A DNA stretch of 64,000 nt, taken from the NCBI GenBank assembly GCA_944389615.1, contig CALXNA010000005.1, forward strand, positions 1 through 64,000, read 5' to 3'. Numbering within the stretch: position 1 is the stretch's first letter; every line of letters starts with the position of its first letter. The notes under the pieces are model-generated. The model did not search any database and was not told where the DNA came from. It worked only from the letters and a program-made list of their open reading frames with translations. This document shows, one piece after another, positions 1 to 8,471 of this stretch. The position numbers were made by a program, and so were the translations under genes. This stretch comes from an uncultured Anaerobiospirillum sp. (GTDB lineage: Bacteria; Pseudomonadota; Gammaproteobacteria; Enterobacterales; Succinivibrionaceae).

Positions 1-1020
1 AAGCTGATTGCGGAGCATTACTAAAAGCAGTTGCGACGCTGCGAAACCGCTGACGTAAGTCAGTCGGTAGTTCATGACGTCCAGCTGGTGCGGAGTCAAC
101 AAAACCGTAGTCTCAGGAGAGGCGGCGACCTTGGCCGACACCTGCTTCGGCGTAACCTTGGCGTCACGGATGACGTAGGCTGAGCCCGCTGCAGAGCTCA
201 CGCCCGGGAACTCGCGCATGGAGTTTTTGATGTGGGCGATATAGCGCGCCGTATCGATACCCGGCTGCGCAGGGATGGTGAAGGCCACCAAGACGCCTGC
301 GATCGTAGCGTGCACGCCCGACTGCAAGAAGAGGTACCACACCACAATGCCCCAGAGGAAGTAGAAGTTATGCGAGGAGAAGCGCAGGCGGTTGGCGCCG
401 ACCAACATCAGCAAGATCACCAAGGCTGCGCCAAGATAGGACAGCTGCAAGTGGTCGGTATAGCACAGTGCGATGATGAGAATGCCGCCGATATCATCGA
501 CTACGGCAAAGGCGGTAAGGAAGATCTTTAAGGTCAACGGCACGCGCGCGCCCAAAAGCGAGAGTACGCCCAAGGAGAAGGCGATGTCGGTCGCCATTGG
601 GATAGCAAGGCCCGCCTGCGCCGAGCTGCCGTAGGTTAAGCCAAGGTAAAAGATGACCGGGAAGATCATGCCGCCCAAGGCCGCGATAATTGGCAGCAAG
701 GCTTGGCGCAGCGAGGAGAGCTCGCCCACCAAGACTTCGCGCTTGATCTCAAGGCCCACCGAGAAAAAGAACACGGCCATCAGGGCATCGTTGATGAAGG
801 CCATCAAGGTCAGCGGCGCACCGTGGTGGCTAAACAGGTTGAAGCTTCCCAGCTGCAGTGACACCGGCATGCTCCAAAAGGAGTGGTAAGCCGAAGCCCA
901 TGGGGAATTGGCGCACACCATCGCCAGCAAGGCGACGACCATCAGCACCATGCCGCCATTGACATGATGGTGCAAGAAAGCGCGGAACGAGTAATCAAAG
1001 CTCGTAAGACGTTGGTTCAT
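1..1020 (-). CDS. nhaA: Na+/H+ antiporter NhaA, 3' end outside window
   Basis: Inner-membrane antiporter that exports Na+ in exchange for H+. Read on the minus strand from ATG at 1020, the frame stays open for 340 codons to the window edge, against about 390 in E. coli NhaA, so only the C-terminus is missing. Family landmarks are clear: FFFSVGLEIKREVLVGELS, the stretch ATDIAFSLGVLSLLGARVP, and the paired aspartates in FAVVDDIGGILIIALCYT that bind the ions. A hydrophilic segment lies beyond residue 260. No strong ribosome binding site is visible before the ATG, so the start is less sure than the identity. Confidence 0.9.
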   Translation of the reverse strand, partial: MNQRLTSFDYSFRAFLHHHVNGGMVLMVVALLAMVCANSPWASAYHSFWSMPVSLQLGSFNLFSHHGAPLTLMAFINDALMAVFFFSVGLEIKREVLVGELSSLRQALLPIIAALGGMIFPVIFYLGLTYGSSAQAGLAIPMATDIAFSLGVLSLLGARVPLTLKIFLTAFAVVDDIGGILIIALCYTDHLQLSYLGAALVILLMLVGANRLRFSSHNFYFLWGIVVWYLFLQSGVHATIAGVLVAFTIPAQPGIDTARYIAHIKNSMREFPGVSSAAGSAYVIRDAKVTPKQVSAKVAASPETTVLLTPHQLDVMNYRLTYVSGFAASQLLLVMLRNQL

Positions 1021-1774
1021 GCAAAGACAGACTCACAGCAAACAAAAGACAGAACCGACCCCGCTCAAGCGCGCGCAGGCCGAGCCCATAACCGGGCCCC
1101 AAAGGCCCGCGCGGTCAACTGCTGCCCCTGTCCGCACCATGGGTCGAACCCAACAAGGGCCCACGCGCGGGTACTGACCAACAGCCATCGAAGCCATCAG
1201 AGCTCTCAAAGCAAGCCAACTATCAGAGCAAACTCAGCTCCATGAGCGCCGTGAGCGGAGTACGCAGAGCGCCCCGCGCTGAAAGCGCAGCTCAGGCACC
1301 AGCCTCAAAGCCCTCAGACGAATGGTCAGTTCAGTATGTGATTAGGGGGCAAACCAAGTAATGCAGCAGTCAACTCCCCTATTTAACCACAAAAGCGCTT
1401 GTCTTTGGGGAAAATCGGCTATCTAGGCCGCAGGCCCGACGGCAGGTCACCAGCTGCGCCCCAACCGCCATGCTTAACACGTGCAGACCGGCCCAACAAC
1501 GCTGACTCGCCCAAACCAGCACCAACCAGCCGCGGAGACGCAGCAGAGCGGCATGGGATGGAGGTTGTTGCGCGCCAAACTGTCCCCTTCACCACCTGCG
1601 TTAGACCAATGGCATAGCTCCAAATGCCTTGCCTTAAGCGCGACGACCGGATCAACTAACAACGCCGCCCGCTCAAACCAGCTGCGGAGTATCCGTATAG
1701 CGGCATGGAATGGGAGTCGTTGCGCGCTGAAGCGAACAAAGCTTCTCTTACGGCAACATGTCCAGAGCAACCAA
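1021..1774. other. Intergenic stretch without recognisable gene
   Basis: Between the divergent nhaA and flagellin genes. Short ORFs exist on both strands but have no family resemblance or ribosome binding site. The right-hand end merges into the repeated flagellin leader that begins near 1775. Confidence 0.5.
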
Positions 1775-1906
1775 ACTTAACATAATCGCAAGGGAGCCGT
1801 GCTTTTGGTGGATCCGCGGCCTTCCCAAACTAAGGCCAGTTCACATCACTAAAGAGGCTTAGCTTTGTAGTGTTAGCTCCGTTTTCTTTCTTTGGCATAT
1901 ACGCAG

Positions 1907-1933
1907 CAAAACTGTCCTTTCTTGTAACTATAA
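1907..1933 (+). promoter_or_regulatory. Sigma-28-like promoter of flagellin 1
   Basis: CAAAACTG, then 11 bases, then AACTATAA. This matches the FliA consensus layout (TAAAGTTT, N11, GCCGATAA) in spacing and in the AAA and C.ATAA cores. It places transcription start near 1940, about 68 bases before the ATG. The same element recurs before all four flagellins. Confidence 0.6.
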
Positions 1934-2008
1934 GAGGCAACCTTCTTGATTAATACCAAAAAGTAGCCTGTTGTTACAAGATGTCGACCAGAGAAGAGAG
2001 AAACGACT

Positions 2009-3016
2009 ATGGCACTTTATGTCAACACCAACGTCTCGTCGATCAACGCCCAACGCAAGCTGACCAACGCCACCAACTCGCTGAACGTTAGCTACCAGCG
2101 CTTAGCCTCGGGCCTGCGCATCAATTCCGCCAAGGATGATGCCGCTGGCCTCATGATCTCCGATCGTCTCACCTCGCAGATCAATGGCTTAGACCAAGGC
2201 AACCGCAACGCCAACGACGGCATCGCCCTCGCTCAAACGATTGAAGGTGCGCTCGACGAGACCACCAACATGCTCCAGCGTATCCGCACTTTGGCGGTAC
2301 AGGCATCTAACGGCACTCTTGGCCAAGAAGATCGCAAAGCGATTCAACAAGAAGTCGAGCAGCTGTGCCAAGAGATCAACCGCATCGCCTCTGACACCAC
2401 CTTCGGCGGCAAGACAGTCTTAGATGGCGCTGACACCGGCAACGGTGAAAGCTTAATCCCTCTTTACAAAAAGACTGGCACAAACAGCACAGGTGGCAAG
2501 CTGATTTTCCACGTTGGCTCGAACAAAGACGATACCCTCTCCCTCAAGTGGAAGGATCCCTTCAACATGAGTGGTATAGCTTTGCAGACCATGAAACTTG
2601 CCAATGGCGCTACCATTGCTAACTACACCCAGATTGCGTCCGATAGAAATGTTAATGGCAAGACCCAGGGCTTGTGCGTGGCCCAAAACAACGAAGGTGA
2701 GAATTTCCTGACTTGGACTGTACTGCAGCAGTCGTATGCCGAGAACGTGATCGAAAACATCGACGCCTACATTCAGTACGTTGACTCGCGCCGCTCCGAA
2801 CTTGGCGCCATCCAGAACCGCATGGAGGCGACCATCCGCAACCAAGCCAACATCTCCGAGAACGAGTCCGACGCCCGCTCGCGCATCCGCGATACGGACT
2901 TCGCCTCCGAGACCGCAGCGCTGACTCAAAACAACATCATCCAGCAGGCCTCGCAGACCGTACTGGCTCAGGCCAACCAGCGTCCTACCATCGCCTTAAG
3001 CCTGCTCGGTTCGTAA
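2009..3016 (+). CDS. fliC: Flagellin 1
   Basis: Structural subunit of the flagellar filament, exported through the flagellar type III apparatus. It has 335 residues. The N-terminal D0/D1 helices start [18 protein letters not shown] and run to about residue 135. The C-terminal D1/D0 helices start near residue 245 and end in [14 protein letters not shown]. Only about 110 residues separate the two, so the surface-exposed central domain is small. The start follows the purine-rich GAGAAGAGAGA. It is monocistronic, with its own sigma-28-like promoter and terminator. The central part is unlike those of the other three copies. Confidence 0.97.
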   Translation: MALYVNTNVSSINAQRKLTNATNSLNVSYQRLASGLRINSAKDDAAGLMISDRLTSQINGLDQGNRNANDGIALAQTIEGALDETTNMLQRIRTLAVQASNGTLGQEDRKAIQQEVEQLCQEINRIASDTTFGGKTVLDGADTGNGESLIPLYKKTGTNSTGGKLIFHVGSNKDDTLSLKWKDPFNMSGIALQTMKLANGATIANYTQIASDRNVNGKTQGLCVAQNNEGENFLTWTVLQQSYAENVIENIDAYIQYVDSRRSELGAIQNRMEATIRNQANISENESDARSRIRDTDFASETAALTQNNIIQQASQTVLAQANQRPTIALSLLGS

Positions 3017-3042
3017 GTTTTCTCTCTCTTATTGGTCATCTC

Positions 3043-3066
3043 ACGGCAGGGCAACCTGCCGTTTTT
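3043..3066 (+). terminator. Terminator of flagellin 1
   Basis: Perfect 8-bp stem ACGGCAGG / CCTGCCGT closed by a GCAA tetraloop and followed by T5. The same hairpin follows all four flagellins. Confidence 0.95.
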
Positions 3067-3353
3067 ATCTGCGCCCGCCCCAGCTCAAGCAGCTCCCCGC
3101 CTCCGAAGACTCCCAGCCAACGGTGCGGTGCCCGCGCAACTACCTGCTACCACCAGCGACAGCTGGTTCGACTCAACCTCGCCACCGACTGCCATCCCCT
3201 CACCTTCGTCTCAAGCAACTGATTTAACATAATCGTAAGAGCACCGTGCTTTTGGTGAACCTGCGGCCTTCCAAAACTAAGGCCAGTTCACATCACCAAA
3301 GAAGCTTAGCTTAGTAGTGTTAGTGTCGTTTTCTTTCTTTGGCGTATACGCAG

Positions 3354-3380
3354 CAAAACTGTCCTTTCTTGTAACTAAAA
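3354..3380 (+). promoter_or_regulatory. Sigma-28-like promoter of flagellin 2
   Basis: CAAAACTG, N11, AACTAAAA. This is the only copy in which the -10 core ATAA reads AAAA, so it may be the weakest of the four. Confidence 0.5.
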
Positions 3381-3455
3381 GAGGCAACCTTCTTGATTAA
3401 TACCAAAAAGTAGCCTGATGTTACAAGATGTCGACCAGAGAAGAGAGAAACGACT

Positions 3456-4439
3456 ATGGCACTTTATGTCAACACCAACGTCTCGTCGATCAACGCCCAG
3501 CGCAAGCTGACCAACGCCACCAACTCGCTGAACGTCAGCTACCAGCGTTTGGCCTCTGGCTTGCGCATCAACTCCTCAAAGGATGATGCCGCTGGCCTCA
3601 TGATCTCCGATCGTCTCACCTCGCAGATCAACGGCTTAAACCAAGGCAACCGCAACGCCAACGACGGTATCGCCCTCGCCCAGACGATTGAAGGTGCGCT
3701 CGACGAGACCACCAACATGCTCCAGCGCATCCGCACCTTGGCTGTCCAGTCAGCCAACGGCACCAACAGCTCCGAAGATCGTGAGGCGATCCAAAAGGAA
3801 GTCGATCACCTTTGCCAAGAGATCAATCGCATCGCCAAGCAAACGACCTTCGCCGGAGAGCTGATCCTCGATGCCAGCGGCACTAAGAATAAGCCAAGCA
3901 CGGCGACCTTAATCCCGACCTCCGGTGTCTTAACGTTCCACGTAGGCGCCAACAAAGACGACATCATCGAGCTGGAGTGGAATACAGCATTCAAGATGTC
4001 GAAGATGCTCACTGTAACGAATATCGTAAGCGTGGCTACGAATGTCAACCGCATTCTCACCAATGGCCAAAAAGTTGGTACAGTTAATTACGGTCTCAAG
4101 AAGGTAAAAGACGGTACCGCAACCGACTATTACACGTGGACGGTCACCACTGCTGAGAACGCTGAGGCCGTTATTGGTAACATCGACAAGATGATCCAAT
4201 GGGTCGACGGCCAGCGTGCAGACTTAGGCGCCATCCAAAACCGCATGGAGGCGACCATCCGCAACCAGTCCAACATCTCCGAGAACGAGTCCGACGCCCG
4301 TTCCCGCATCCGCGATACGGACTTCGCCTCCGAGACCGCAGCGCTGACCCAAAACAACATCATCCAGCAGGCCTCGCAGACCGTACTGGCTCAGGCCAAC
4401 CAGCGTCCAACCATCGCTTTAAGCCTGCTCGGTTCGTAA
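3456..4439 (+). CDS. fliC: Flagellin 2
   Basis: Flagellar filament subunit of 327 residues with the same D0/D1 ends as flagellin 1. The central domain (about residues 140-235) closely resembles that of flagellin 4: both share the core KDD-IELEW-AFKMS-MLTV and the stretch YYTWTVTTAENAEAVIGN, and differ elsewhere from copies 1 and 3. Copies 2 and 4 therefore share a central-domain type although copy 3 lies between them. The leader, start and terminator are those of the array. Confidence 0.97.
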   Translation: MALYVNTNVSSINAQRKLTNATNSLNVSYQRLASGLRINSSKDDAAGLMISDRLTSQINGLNQGNRNANDGIALAQTIEGALDETTNMLQRIRTLAVQSANGTNSSEDREAIQKEVDHLCQEINRIAKQTTFAGELILDASGTKNKPSTATLIPTSGVLTFHVGANKDDIIELEWNTAFKMSKMLTVTNIVSVATNVNRILTNGQKVGTVNYGLKKVKDGTATDYYTWTVTTAENAEAVIGNIDKMIQWVDGQRADLGAIQNRMEATIRNQSNISENESDARSRIRDTDFASETAALTQNNIIQQASQTVLAQANQRPTIALSLLGS

Positions 4440-4464
4440 GTTTTCTCTCTCTTATGGTCATCTC

Positions 4465-4488
4465 ACGGCAGGGCAACCTGCCGTTTTT
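4465..4488 (+). terminator. Terminator of flagellin 2
   Basis: Same 8-bp stem with GCAA loop and T5 as after flagellin 1. Confidence 0.95.
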
Positions 4489-4800
4489 ATCTCCCCCCGC
4501 CCAGCTCCCGCAGCTTCCGAGCACTAAGGCTCACAGCCAACGGTGCCCGCGCAGCTACATGCTGCCACCAGCGACAGATGGTTCTACTCAACCTCGCCAC
4601 CGACTACCTTCCACCTCACCCCTTCTCCTTATTACCCAATTACCCACTGTACGTCTCAAACAAGCATGATTTAACATAATCGCAAGGACGTCGTGCTTTT
4701 GGTGATCCCGCGACCTTCCCAAACTAAGGCCAGTTCACATCACCAAAGCAGCTTAGCTTAGTAGTGTTAGTGTCGTTTTCTTTCTTTGGCGTATACGCAG

Positions 4801-4827
4801 CAAAACTGTCCTTTCTTGTAACTATAA
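4801..4827 (+). promoter_or_regulatory. Sigma-28-like promoter of flagellin 3
   Basis: CAAAACTG, N11, AACTATAA, about 75 bases before the ATG, as in copy 1. Confidence 0.6.
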
Positions 4828-4902
4828 GAGGCAACCTTCTTGATTAACATCAAAAAGTAGCCTGATGTTACAAGATGTCGACCAGAGAAGAGAGAAACGA
4901 CT

Positions 4903-5832
4903 ATGGCACTTTATGTCAACACCAACGTCTCGTCGATCAACGCCCAACGCAAGCTGACCAACGCCACCAACTCGCTGAACGTTAGCTACCAGCGCTTAGC
5001 CTCCGGCTTGCGCATCAACTCCGCCAAGGATGACGCCGCGGGCCTCATGATCTCCGATCGTCTCACCTCGCAGATCAACGGCTTAAACCAAGGCAACCGC
5101 AACGCCAACGACGGTATCGCCCTCGCCCAAACGATTGAAGGTGCGCTCGACGAGACCACCAACATGCTCCAGCGCATCCGTACCTTGGCCGTTCAATCAT
5201 CCAACGGTACCAATGCTGATAAAGATCGCTTGGCCTTACAACAAGAGGTCAGCCAACTTTGTGCTGAAATCAACCGTATCGCACATGATACTACTTTCGC
5301 AGGAGAGCAGGTTTTAGACGGGGCGGGCGAAGGTTTGATCCCAGCCAATGGCACCTTGATCTTCCACGTCGGCTCTAACAAAGACAACCGCATCACATTA
5401 GATTGGCAAGAAGGCTTCACGATCTCGGGTATTGCTGAGATCGCTGGCATTGCGAACTGCATTGGTAACCTTGCTGGCGCTGGCGATAGCTTGGGTATGT
5501 GGCAACCTGTCGCAAACTCCTTTGCCTACTTCGATATTCGCACCCAGTGCGCTGCTAACAACGTCATCGCACTCATTGATCAATTTGTCCAAGCAGTTGA
5601 CTCCAAGCGCGCAGACTTGGGCGCCATCCAGAACCGCATGGAGGCGACCATCCGCAACCAAGCCAACATCTCCGAGAACGAGTCCGACGCCCGTTCCCGC
5701 ATCCGCGATACGGACTTCGCCTCCGAGACCGCAGCGCTGACCCAAAACAACATCATCCAGCAGGCCTCGCAGACCGTACTGGCTCAGGCCAACCAGCGTC
5801 CAACCATCGCTTTAAGCCTGCTCGGTTCGTAA
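4903..5832 (+). CDS. fliC: Flagellin 3
   Basis: Flagellar filament subunit and the shortest of the four at 309 residues. Conserved D0/D1 ends flank a distinct central domain of about 85 residues. That domain contains two cysteines (in GIANCIGN and RTQCAANN), which is unusual because flagellins generally lack cysteine. Flagellin 1 also has a few. The leader, start context and terminator match the array. Confidence 0.97.
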   Translation: MALYVNTNVSSINAQRKLTNATNSLNVSYQRLASGLRINSAKDDAAGLMISDRLTSQINGLNQGNRNANDGIALAQTIEGALDETTNMLQRIRTLAVQSSNGTNADKDRLALQQEVSQLCAEINRIAHDTTFAGEQVLDGAGEGLIPANGTLIFHVGSNKDNRITLDWQEGFTISGIAEIAGIANCIGNLAGAGDSLGMWQPVANSFAYFDIRTQCAANNVIALIDQFVQAVDSKRADLGAIQNRMEATIRNQANISENESDARSRIRDTDFASETAALTQNNIIQQASQTVLAQANQRPTIALSLLGS

Positions 5833-5857
5833 GTTTTCTCTCTCTTATGGTCATCTC

Positions 5858-5881
5858 ACGGCAGGGCAACCTGCCGTTTTT
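5858..5881 (+). terminator. Terminator of flagellin 3
   Basis: Same 8-bp stem with GCAA loop and T5. Confidence 0.95.
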
Positions 5882-6165
5882 ATCTCCCCCCGCCCAGCTC
5901 CCGCAGCTTCCGAGCACTAAGGCTCACAGCCGACGGCGCCCGCAACCACCGAACTATTACCACGAGCGACAGGTTGCTCATCTCAACCTCGCCACCGACT
6001 GCCATCCCCTCACCTTCGTCTCAAACTCAATCAATTTAACATAATCACAAGGACACCGTGCTTTTGGTGATCCCACGACCTTCCAAAACTAAGGTCAGTT
6101 CACATCACCAAAGCAGCTTAGCTTAGTAGTGTTAGCTCCGCTTTCTTTCTTTGTCGCATACGCAG

Positions 6166-6192
6166 CAAAACTGTCCTTTCTTGTAACTATAA
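6166..6192 (+). promoter_or_regulatory. Sigma-28-like promoter of flagellin 4
   Basis: CAAAACTG, N11, AACTATAA. The upstream sigma-54-like GG (TTTGGC in copies 1-3) is changed to TTTGTC here, while the sigma-28-like core is intact. Confidence 0.6.
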
Positions 6193-6267
6193 AAGGCAAC
6201 CTTCTTGATTAATACCAAAAAGTAGCCTGTTGTTACAAGATGTCGACCAGAGAAGAGAGAAACGACT

Positions 6268-7275
6268 ATGGCACTTTATGTCAACACCAACGTCTCGTCG
6301 ATCAACGCCCAGCGCAAGCTGACCAACGCCACCAACTCGCTGAACGTCAGCTACCAGCGTTTGGCCTCGGGCCTGCGCATCAACTCCTCAAAGGATGACG
6401 CCGCTGGCCTCATGATCTCCGACCGCCTAACCTCGCAGATCAACGGCTTAAACCAAGGCAACCGCAACGCCAACGACGGCATTGCCCTCGCCCAGACGAT
6501 CGAAGGTGCGCTTGACGAGACCACCAACATGCTCCAGCGCATTCGTACCTTGGCCGTCCAAGCTGCTAACGGCACTAATGGCGACGAAGATCGCCTTGCG
6601 ATTCAGCGCGAGGTCGAGCAGCTGTGCCAAGAGATCAATCGTATCGCCTCGGATACGACCTTCGCGGGCAAGACTATTCTCAACGGTGATGCCATCAAAG
6701 ATCCAAACAGCTTGATTCCTGCTTACACAGCATCTAGAGGCACAACTCCAGCTAAAGGAGGCAAGCTAACCTTCCACGTGGGCTCCAACAAAGACGACGT
6801 TATCGAGCTTGAGTGGCGCAATGCGTTCAAGATGTCGCAGATGCTCACTGTATCGGAAATCGTAAGCATGGCTACTAATGTCAACAAGGTCACCACTTCA
6901 GGCCAAAATGTTGGTAAAATTAATTACGGTCTAAAGAAGGTAACAGAAGGTAACGCAACCGCCTATTACACGTGGACGGTCACCACTGCTGAGAACGCCG
7001 AGGCCGTTATTGGTAACATCGACAAGATGATCCAATGGGTCGACGGCCAACGTGCAGACTTGGGCGCTATCCAGAACCGCATGGAGGCGACCATCCGCAA
7101 CCAGTCCAACATCTCCGAGAATGAGTCTGACGCCCGCTCGCGCATCCGCGACACGGACTTCGCCTCCGAGACCGCAGCGCTGACCCAAAACAACATCATC
7201 CAGCAAGCTTCGCAGACCGTACTGGCGCAGGCTAACCAGCGTCCTACCATCGCCTTAAGCCTGCTCGGTTCGTAA
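6268..7275 (+). CDS. fliC: Flagellin 4
   Basis: Flagellar filament subunit of 335 residues. Ends are nearly identical to the other copies. The central domain is of the flagellin-2 type, with an insertion around residues 150-165 (ASRGTTPAKGG). The start follows the same GAGAAGAGAGA element. The terminator directly abuts the next gene, leaving only 27 bases to that ATG. Confidence 0.97.
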   Translation: MALYVNTNVSSINAQRKLTNATNSLNVSYQRLASGLRINSSKDDAAGLMISDRLTSQINGLNQGNRNANDGIALAQTIEGALDETTNMLQRIRTLAVQAANGTNGDEDRLAIQREVEQLCQEINRIASDTTFAGKTILNGDAIKDPNSLIPAYTASRGTTPAKGGKLTFHVGSNKDDVIELEWRNAFKMSQMLTVSEIVSMATNVNKVTTSGQNVGKINYGLKKVTEGNATAYYTWTVTTAENAEAVIGNIDKMIQWVDGQRADLGAIQNRMEATIRNQSNISENESDARSRIRDTDFASETAALTQNNIIQQASQTVLAQANQRPTIALSLLGS

Positions 7276-7300
7276 GTTTTCTCTCTCTTATGGTCATCTC

Positions 7301-7324
7301 ACGGCAGGGCAACCTGCCGTTTTT
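7301..7324 (+). terminator. Terminator of flagellin 4
   Basis: Same stem with GCAA loop and a T-run. A decayed copy of this hairpin is found inside the next gene at about 7694-7717. Confidence 0.93.
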
Positions 7325-7351
7325 GTTTGCAAACAAGCAAGGACGCAGGCC

Positions 7352-8107
7352 ATGACAATCAAAGGCTTCGATCAGAACCGGCTACGCGCGGTCTCCGGCA
7401 TCAGTGACGCGCAACGTCGGCGCATGTGCGACTTCTTGCAAGGCGCGGTGTATTGCTGGTGCAAGAACCGCCCAAGCGAATGGTTTGCCGTGCGCGATCT
7501 CCTCCCTTTCTACTGGCATGGTTCACCCTTAACCGATCTGTTGAACAAGTACGACGTTTCTGATGAGAACCTCAAGGACGCCATGGATGGCGCCGCCCTT
7601 GACGCAGGCTGGCTGCTCGAAGCCGTACTAGCTAATGAGCCCCATCGGCGGTTCGAGTCCCGAGAAGCATCAGGAACGCGTCAATACCGACTGACGGCAG
7701 AGCAACCAGCCGTTTTGCTTTATGACCAACCAAGGACACAGGATATGACAATCAAGAACTTCGATAAGAACCAGCTGCGCGGAGTCTCCGGAATCACTGA
7801 CGCGCAGCACCAGCGCATGTGCGACTTCCTGCAAGGCGCGGTGTATTGCTGGTGCAAGAACCGCCCAAACGAATGGTTTGCCTTACGCGATCTCCTCCCC
7901 TTCTACTGGAATGATTCGCCCTTAATCGACCTGTTTAACAAGTACTACGACTCTGACGAGCACCTCGATTACGCCATACATCAAGCCGCTGTCGACGCAG
8001 GCTGGCTGCTCAAAGAAGTGCTGGCTAATGAGCCACGTCGTGTGTTTGAGTCAAGCAAGGCATTCAAAGCGACTCAGTACCGGCTGATCGAAGAAATCGA
8101 GCCTTAA
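7352..8107 (+). CDS. Unknown protein of two fused tandem units
   Basis: I do not recognise the family. The 251 residues consist of two homologous units, about 1-115 and 132-251. Both share LQGAVYCWCKNRP, EWFA-RDLLPFYW, AGWLL and a final QYRL. The second unit begins at an internal methionine (ATG at 7745) preceded by the same AAGGAC spacing element as the real start. The linker, about residues 113-131, is encoded by a decayed copy of the flagellin terminator and spacer: 7692-7747 aligns without gaps to 7299-7354, with 13 mismatches in 56. The gene therefore arose by duplication of an ancestor together with its upstream terminator, then fusion. No signal peptide or membrane segment is seen. The flagellin neighbourhood may be coincidental. 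Confidence 0.8.
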   Translation: MTIKGFDQNRLRAVSGISDAQRRRMCDFLQGAVYCWCKNRPSEWFAVRDLLPFYWHGSPLTDLLNKYDVSDENLKDAMDGAALDAGWLLEAVLANEPHRRFESREASGTRQYRLTAEQPAVLLYDQPRTQDMTIKNFDKNQLRGVSGITDAQHQRMCDFLQGAVYCWCKNRPNEWFALRDLLPFYWNDSPLIDLFNKYYDSDEHLDYAIHQAAVDAGWLLKEVLANEPRRVFESSKAFKATQYRLIEEIEP

Positions 8108-8471
8108 CGCCGCGGCGCCTGCGCGCAGCGCCCGCCCCAATCGCAGCTGAGCTTGCACTTGCCGCCGTCCACTAAGGTTCCCACGCCTCGCGCGAATGCT
8201 CCTTTCCTTGCCGCCACAAGCTTCACCCCAAACTCCCAGCCCCATGCTGCGCGCCACCGCAGTGGCCTTGTCACGACAGCCCAAAAGCACTCATTGCTCG
8301 GGCACCTCTGCGCCTCATGAGCCGTGTGGAGCCTGCGTGGCTTGATCTCAGCCCAAGCAACTACTTGATCACGGCCAGCTGGAGTCATGACTGGGATGCG
8401 TTATGCCCCATAAGCGCTTGGGCGGTGGCTTGCCTCGGCTCTATAGTCTTGATGGCTGGTGATTGCGCAAG
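8108..8471. other. Intergenic stretch between convergent genes
   Basis: GC-rich, between the convergent double-unit gene and alcohol dehydrogenase gene. Small ORFs here lack ribosome binding sites and family resemblance. Confidence 0.5.

Larger units (their letters stand above)
1775..7324 (+). repeat. Four-copy tandem flagellin gene array
   Basis: Four units of about 1.4 kb repeat in the same direction. Each has a leader of about 230 bp starting near 1775, 3223, 4670 and 6034, a flagellin gene, and a terminator hairpin. Leaders differ by a few substitutions. The gene 5' ends (about 400 bp) and 3' ends (about 230 bp) are nearly identical between copies, while the middle third differs. This pattern fits duplication followed by gene conversion of the ends. 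Confidence 0.9.

Noticed and set aside
1893..1908. Sigma-54 promoter before the flagellins
   Set aside because: TGGCATATACGCAGCA has GG and GC at the right spacing but lacks the TT before GC, and the GG is lost in copy 4. The adjacent sigma-28-like element is better kept.
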